A stretch of DNA of 64,000 bases, from positions 45,454,490-45,518,489 of the forward strand of contig NC_090709.1 in assembly GCF_040954835.1 (NCBI RefSeq). The letters are read 5' to 3'. Source of the stretch: Lepisosteus oculatus. Taxonomy: Eukaryota; Chordata; Actinopteri; Semionotiformes; Lepisosteidae. Position numbers and translations under genes: made by a program. This document shows, in pieces, positions 58,029-64,000 of this stretch (positions are counted from its first letter, which is position 1; each line of letters starts with the position of its first letter). Below the pieces are notes generated by a model, which was not told where the DNA came from, did no database searches, and was given only the letters and a program-made list of their open reading frames with translations.

Positions 58029-59825
58029 TCACAAGTCCTCACAACAACACCACTTAACACACCCAATACAGCACATCAGCACAACCAACACTGCAACAGT
58101 GATTCCAACAATTGCAGGCCATGACATGGTCATTGCGTCTGAAAAAAAAAAAACAAGAACAGAGGCAATTCAACATAAACAAACCTAGAAAAGCAAAATG
58201 AAAAATATCCAGCAGCCGGCGTCTGAGACACAGAGCTTTCTACATCAGTAAGGGATCTTGTTGTCAAGAATCACATCCTGAAACATCTCTAATTGCAGCT
58301 CAGAACCCGAGAGACGCCATGAGAGGGGCTGGAAAACAAGACAGTCTCACTCTCATATCTGAAACAGCAGCAGATGGTTTCACACTACAGAAGAAAATCA
58401 GCACTGAAACAGCTGGAGCAGAGGGCTAATCTCAAGTCAATTTTATTCATGCAGTTGCTTGATTTTGTCTACTGAGATTGAATGATAGAAGACATTTACT
58501 TTAGATGAAGATGAGTTTAACTCATAGTTTTTCCTGTACTAAAGACTCACCTCCCACAGTGACGATCACAGTGCTGATGATGTTTCCCCGAAGGTCCTTC
58601 ACTGTGTAGTTGCCCTGGTCAGCTGGTGTGAGGGATCGCAGTGTCAGAGTGCTGTACTGCACCGACACTCTCTGCTCGTACCCGGGGCCAGGGAGCCCTG
58701 CGCTGCTCAGGAAGACTCTGGGAGACTGGGCAGATCCTCCAGGATTAAACAGCACCTCCACTCGCTCAGCAGTGTGGAGTGGGAGAGTTAGATTGTCTCC
58801 GGATAGCAGGGTGAGGACTTCTGATCGAGCTGAAATTCAAGGTACAGAGTAAGACTGATTCATTCAGCAAATTATCAGCCTGAGAGACTCTCCTCCCTGA
58901 GGCCTGAACCACATCTACAGCCTGCTGTGTGCACAGAGGGACACTGAGAGGGTCTCCACAGTAGAGACTGATGTTCTCCTCATGCATTGACAAATGATCA
59001 GTCAGCAACAATAGGAAAAACGCAGTGTTCTCCCAAAATTCCCAGACTCTCCTGAATAGAGAATTCAGCAACGTAACCCGACACCGTCTGAGTTGAGCCC
59101 CGGCCATTATAATGAGCTAAAATTTAGCAACAACCCTTTTCTGTGGTTTGGGATAAAAGAAATGTAGAAGAAAAATCAGATATGCCCAAATATAAAAGAG
59201 GAAAAACAGCTGTAGGGATCCTTTCTCTTACAGAACCGATTTCCTCAAACTGCTCGGATCACAAGGAAGGAAAAGGAGATTACCTATAACTGATGTGAGC
59301 TTCACATCTCCGAGGAATTTCCTGTAGCCATTTTCATCCACAGTTCGACACTCGTAGGTATCTTCATCTGAGAATTTCACATTATGAAGGATCAGGGAGA
59401 AATCTCCATGTCTGATCCTCTCTCTGGACAGCTCAGCTCTGTTCTCAAACCCATTGTAAGTTTGGATTCGTCCTCTGTAGAAATCCACCACGTGGCGGTC
59501 GGCAGTCTCCCAATGTATAATCTTTCTCTCCTCAGGAATGTGTCTGTAGGAGCTCCCATCACAGGGAAGAAAGACTGTGTCCCCATAGATCCCAGTCACA
59601 GGGTCGAGAGCAGAGCACACTGGGAGACAGAGGACAGAGACAGAGAGAGACTCAGAAACACAAGTCAGACATCAGCTCCCTTAAAACAAACAACAGTGAG
59701 ACACAGCACTCTGGACGTGACTAACTGCTTGTGGACAGCATTTCTTCACAAGCAACTTCACACAACAACTGTGATCTCTTACCTTGAGAGCAAAACACCA
59801 TCAAGACAACAACCAGGACCTTCAT
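58029..59825 (-). CDS. Family C Ig receptor, copy C4: V-D3-TM with short cysteine-rich tail
   Basis: Minus-strand exons: leader 59,825-59,783 (MKVLVVVLMVFCSQ), V 59,619-59,284 (336 bp; DTVFLPC, IIHWE, SDEDTYECRT), D3 58,829-58,551 (279 bp, open; LTLPLHTAER, GNYTVKDLRGN), TM 58,138-58,029 (SWPAIVGITVAVLVVLMCC, then CVKWCCCEDL and stop). D2 is a relic (about 58,876-58,987): its acceptor is deleted and its second half is missing, while the surviving half keeps the B-strand cysteine (VPLCT). Joined phase 1-1-1, V-D3-TM is a complete two-domain receptor with no tyrosine motif. The clustered cysteines may be palmitoylated. It is the most divergent of the four copies. Confidence 0.7.
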
Positions 59826-60074
59826 GTTGAGGGACCTGCAATACGATTGCAATATGAGTGAGGGAATTAAAGCTAAAAAGAAAATCAGTGTCCAACGTGG
59901 TTTAAATAATCAGTTAGGAAAAAATCAAAGTAAAGTTATTTGTAAAATAATGAAAAGACACCAGGATCCAGCAACAAGGAGTAAATTCTACAAATAAAAA
60001 AAGGAAGTTATAATAATGTTCAATAAGTTCTTTCAACACTATAACAGCCAAGTACGTGCACACATTTATTTTCA

Positions 60075-61100
60075 TCCACAGTGCCTTGCAACGATATCCA
60101 AACCCTTTATACGTTTACAAAAGTTGCTGGATTACAAAATATACTCGCACATCTTTTTCCAGTCAGAATGGGGATGGCAAACAGAATAAGCAGTTGCCAA
60201 ATCTGCTGCCAAATATCGAAAAGTCAAAAACTGAAATATAGTGCTTGCAGACGTATTCAGACCCCACACAGTCTCACAGGGCACAGGAGGTGTGTACGAG
60301 CTCAGCACACTGGTTAGGAAAGATGCTCACTCACGGTTATGGGACAGCGCCTGAGGACCCCAGATTCTGGCTGGGGTTGAGGTGGGGACTTTGACTTTTA
60401 TTGACTGGTCCACTCGAGGACATTCAGCTTGTCTTTCTTGAGCCACACACCCATGCTGCTCCAACCCTGAATGTGGCATCACCGACCTGCTCCCAAGCGT
60501 CGGATCCTCAGCAGACTGAAACAGTCCCCCCCCAGTGCATGATGCTGCCTCTGTCACGCATCACTGCAGGGACATGGACTGGTCAGCCTAGCGTCACACA
60601 CAGCTCTTTGAATTTGGGTCCAAAAAGCTCTATCTTGGTCTCATCCAGGTGCAGACCCTTTTCCCAAATCCTAGCTCAATCACGCTTGTGTTGCAAGCTC
60701 CAGAGAGACTGTAAGACGGTTCTTTCTGAGCAATGGTTTTTTTCTTACAACCCTCTCATACTGACCGGCGTTATGCCGAAAGAGTTCAGGATATCGTCGA
60801 CTGACGCACCTTGACTCCACTCTGAGCCCCTGAGCTCCTCAGGTCTGTCAGAGTGACTACTGGCCTCTCAGCGGTATGGCTCATGTAGCGGAGCTGGTGT
60901 GGTGACATCAGCGCCCTCACTGCGCGTAGCAGGGTCCTCAGCTGCCTGGGCTGGGGGAGGTCTCCTTTGGCTCACGCACTTGGTGCCCTGTTGCGTTACG
61001 CCGGAGACCCAGGTTCGCGCCCCAGGTGTTGCGGGACGGAACGGGTGGCGGAGGGCACGAATCCGCGCAGAACCGCTATGTTACACTCACAACTTGCTCC
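60075..61100. mobile_element. Tc1-like remnant and tRNA-like short element
   Basis: CAGTGCCTTGCAACGATATCC (60,079) matches the remnant upstream of C1. The 60,400-60,700 part (CCACTCGAGGACATTCAGC, CCAAAAAGCTCTATCTTGG, TCATCCAGGTG) resembles a worn fish Tc1-related element. At 60,960-61,060 CTTTGGCTCACG and CCCAGGTTCGCGCCCC form a tRNA-like A/B-box pair related to the foldback element at 23 kb. No working gene is present. Confidence 0.45.
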
Positions 61101-62290
61101 TTGTTCAGAGGCTGAGTTTCGAGCAACAGCCTTTTCCAGGCACGGTCTGGGTGGTGTGAAAGAGCTTTCCCTTCTTGATGACTGAGCCAGCAGTGCTCAC
61201 CAGGCTTTCCAAACACTCTGATATTTTTCCAATCCTTTTTCCTAATCTACTCATTCCTATCCTTCAAAAAAACGAGCTCATCCACCATCAGCTCACGATT
61301 TAAGTAGGACTTTTAATACCCATCGACTGAGTTGCACTGAGCTTTGGAACGATAATAAACCACACCCTCAACTCGGACAACCACGAATAAACCTCCTTTT
61401 ATCTTCAATTTCTGGTTTCAAGATTTAGCACATATTTACCAACCCATTTAAAAAACAAGCACATCCACCATCAGCTTACGATGTTAGAGGAAAAAATGAA
61501 AGAACAAGAGAAAGCAGAGTAGAAATAAACCCGTCTCACAGAGGGGAGTTTCCAGTTTCCTGTCCTAAGAACACAGCTCTACCGAGGGACTTCACGCTGT
61601 TAAAAACGCGGCTTACAAATGCAGCCTGTGTGGCTCTGTTATTGAATCCTTTATTTCAGCGATGGCTCATAAAGTTTAAAGTTGATTTTTTTTTTCATGA
61701 GGACATAATCAGGTCTTAAATCTTGCGATTATCGAGATGAAGCTAATTCAAAAGCCACCGGGCTTTATATATATATAATAAGACGTACATGTAGGATAAT
61801 GAACAAATTTGTTAAGGGGTTTATGCTGTGCGATCCCTGCCTGCAAGGCGGGTGTCCCCATCTGGGACAGTTAAAGGTTTCTGGAATGTGATGTTTAAAA
61901 AACCGGGGACAGAAAACCGCACTCAGAACGACAACGGTTGACCCTGAACTTGTCTCTCTCTATTTTCCAGGTGTCATGGCGGACAGCAGTGCACAGGAGG
62001 AAGACTTTCAGATTTTTCAGAATGAATTCACTTTGTATTCCAGTCTCTAAATAAAGTTTCTGGGAAACCTATCTCGTCTCTCTGGGCTCATGAGTTTATT
62101 CTGGAGCTGTTCTGTGGTCTACCCAGGTGCCCTGGCCCAGTGTGAGGGGTTCTGGGGAATATCCATCATCACCTTCACTGCAAACTGGGAGTGCAGCCAG
62201 CCTGTCTCCTGCCCCAGTCCAGCAAACACACCTGCACAGCCAGCACAGTCCTGAACCTCACTGAACTGCACCGGGATCAAACCAGTTCAA
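61100..62290. other. Gene-free stretch with a relic 3'-exon-like unit
   Basis: At about 61,960-62,050 the acceptor CTCTATTTTCCAG and GTGTCATGG are kept, but only part of one 56-bp unit (GCAGTGCACAGGAGGAAGAC) remains before CTAAATAAAG. This is the simplest copy of the unit and may show its ancestral state. A (TA)n run lies at about 61,766. Nothing else is recognised. Confidence 0.45.
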
Positions 62291-64000
62291 AAAGACAAAG
62301 AGGCCTCAAATAGAAGATCTGAACAGACTCTGTGATGAGGAACTCCACTACAAGACAAGCCGGGAGATACAGGGATACTACCAGGCTGGGAGCAAGATCC
62401 TTAGCACTCCCCAATTAAAAAACACAAAGAACAGTGATTTCAGCTTTTAACACAGGTGCAGCCATATTCACTACAATTCTTGTATCTATGTAGCAAACAA
62501 GTATGTAGAGGGTGTGTGCAGACCTAGAAGAGAGATCAGTGCTGTTGATATTCACACTGTGAGGATTCAGAGATCTTTATAAACCCTGGAGGCCTGTGTG
62601 TTACTGTAGTTTCTAACCCCAGTGGCTCAGAGAGAGCAGTGCTGTTGATATTCACACTGTGAGGATTCAGAGATCTCTATAAACCCTGCAGGTCTGTGTG
62701 TTACTGTAGTTTCTAACCCCAGTGGCTCAGAGAGAGCAGTGCTGTCGAAATTCACACTGTGAGGAGTCAGAGATCTCTAGAAACTCCGCAGGCCTGTGTG
62801 TTACTGTAATTCATAACTTCCTGTCGAATTAGCCGAAGTGAAGGCTCTGAAAACAAACCTCTCTGAGACTCACAAATCACAACGCAAGCTTTTCCATATA
62901 CCTAGGACATTTATTAAAAACGGTATTGACGTTCCGAAATGAGCCAACTTCACCGCGGTACAAGAGAAAGGAAAACGTTTTACCTTTGATCCCTCCGAAT
63001 CAAGCGCTCGATGCGTCAATGGAGGTCACGCTCAACCGAAAGTGAAAGTAATTTTTAAAACGAGTGCGAGGTAACCTAAAACTCACTCGTTTCTCTATTT
63101 TCTTTGGCGGTCTGGGGTAAGCGAAAAGACAAAGAGGCCTCAAATAGAAGATCTGAACAGACTCTGTGATGAGGAACTCCACTACAAGACAAGCCGGGAG
63201 ATACAGGGATACTACCAGGCTGGGAGCAAGATCCTTAGCACTCCCCAATTAAAAAACACAAAGAACAGTGATTTCAGCTTTTAACACAGGTGCAGCCATA
63301 TTCACTACAATTCTTGTATCTATGTAGCAAACAAGTATGTAGAGGGTGTGTGCAGACCTAGAAGAGAGATCAGTGCTGTTGATATTCACACTGTGAGGAT
63401 TCAGAGATCTTTATAAACCCTGCAGGCCTGTGTGTTACTGTAGTTTCTGACCCCAGTGGCTCAGAGACAGCAGTGCTGTTGATATTCACACTGTGAGGAT
63501 TCAGAGATCTCTATAAACCCCGCAGGTCTGTGTGTTACTGTAGTTTCTGACCCCAGTGGCTCAGAGACAGCAGTGCTGTTGATATTCACACTGTGAGGAT
63601 TCAGAGATCTCTATAAACCTGCAGGTCTGTGTGTTACTGTAGTTTCTAACCCCAGTGGCTCAGAGAGAGCAGTGCTGTCGAACTTCACACTGTGAGGAGT
63701 CAGAGATCTCTAGAAACTCCGCAGGCCTGTGTGTTACTGTAATTCATAACTTCCTGTCGAATTAGCCGAAGTGAAGGCTCTGAAAACAAACCTCTCTGAG
63801 ACTCACAAATCACAACGCAAGCTTTTCCATATACCTAGGACATTTATTAAAAACGGTATTGACGTTCCGAAATGAGCCAACTTCACCGCGGTACAAGAGA
63901 AAGGAAAACGTTTTACCTTTGATCCCTCCGAATCAAGCGCTCGATGTGTCAATGGAGGTCACGCTCAACCGAAAGTGAAAGTAATTTTTAAAACGAGTGC
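62291..64000. repeat. Large tandem duplication with nested 100-bp repeats (cut by window end)
   Basis: AAAGACAAAGAGGCCTC starts copies at 62,291 and 63,125 (834 bp apart). Farther in, the spacing grows to 933 bp (for example CACAACGCAAGC at 62,878 and 63,811) because a nested repeat of about 100 bp (CAGTGCTGTTGATATTCACA) has three units in the first copy and four in the second. The copies are nearly identical and the second continues past the window. Coding frames in it are chance. Confidence 0.85.

Overview
The window is vertebrate genomic DNA, most likely from a ray-finned fish. Coding sequence is split into short exons with GT-AG borders. Between them lie non-LTR (LINE) and Ty3/gypsy-type remnants, Tc1-like elements, tRNA-like short elements and (CA)n-rich minisatellites of the kind common in fish. 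I cannot name the species. No rRNA, CRISPR or prokaryote-type operon is present.

The genes belong to two multicopy immunoglobulin-superfamily receptor families. Family V (three copies) has one V-type Ig domain ending in a J-like FGNGT motif, a transmembrane exon, a small basic exon and a last exon carrying TQYENV, which fits the immunoreceptor switch motif TxYxxV. Copy V1 is on the minus strand at 1-530 and is cut by the window edge. Copy VA (13.3-15.5 kb, +) is broken. Copy VB (36.2-39.0 kb, +) looks intact. Family C (four copies) has a leader, a B7/butyrophilin-like V domain, up to two Ig-like domains without the usual cysteine pair (D2, D3) and a transmembrane exon; the longest tail has an ITIM (LHYTPV). 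The copies are C1 (17.4-19.6 kb, -), C2 (31.4-34.1 kb, +), C3 (42.0-44.4 kb, -) and C4 (58.0-59.8 kb, -). C1-C3 keep D2 but each has a different frame-breaking lesion in D3. C4 keeps D3 but has lost most of D2. All Ig exons are phase 1-1, so skipping the damaged exon would keep the frame.

The layout is a mosaic of segmental duplications. A block at about 11.4-25.6 kb (VA, C1, intergenic DNA, a short divergent locus) is repeated in the same orientation at about 35.0-53.1 kb (VB, C3, the same intergenic DNA enlarged by a 3.7 kb LINE). The left edge (1-3.5 kb) is an inverted copy of the C-gene 3' end plus V-gene 5' end and contains a gapless palindrome at 1,751-3,508 built on gypsy pol fragments. 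A second gypsy pol fragment lies at 10.3-11.4 kb. A conserved 3'-exon-like unit with a 56-bp tandem repeat made of two perfect dyads occurs at five places (6.9, 25.1, 27.6, 52.7 and 62.0 kb).

The rest (3.5-5.1, 8.2-10.0, 25.9-27.5, 28.6-30.0, 44.5-46.7, 53.1-56.4 and 60.1-62.3 kb) has no gene I can support and is mostly repeat-derived. The right edge is a tandem duplication of about 0.83-0.93 kb with nested 100-bp repeats. The most unusual content is the pair of receptor families that decay and diversify by exon loss between near-identical duplicated blocks.
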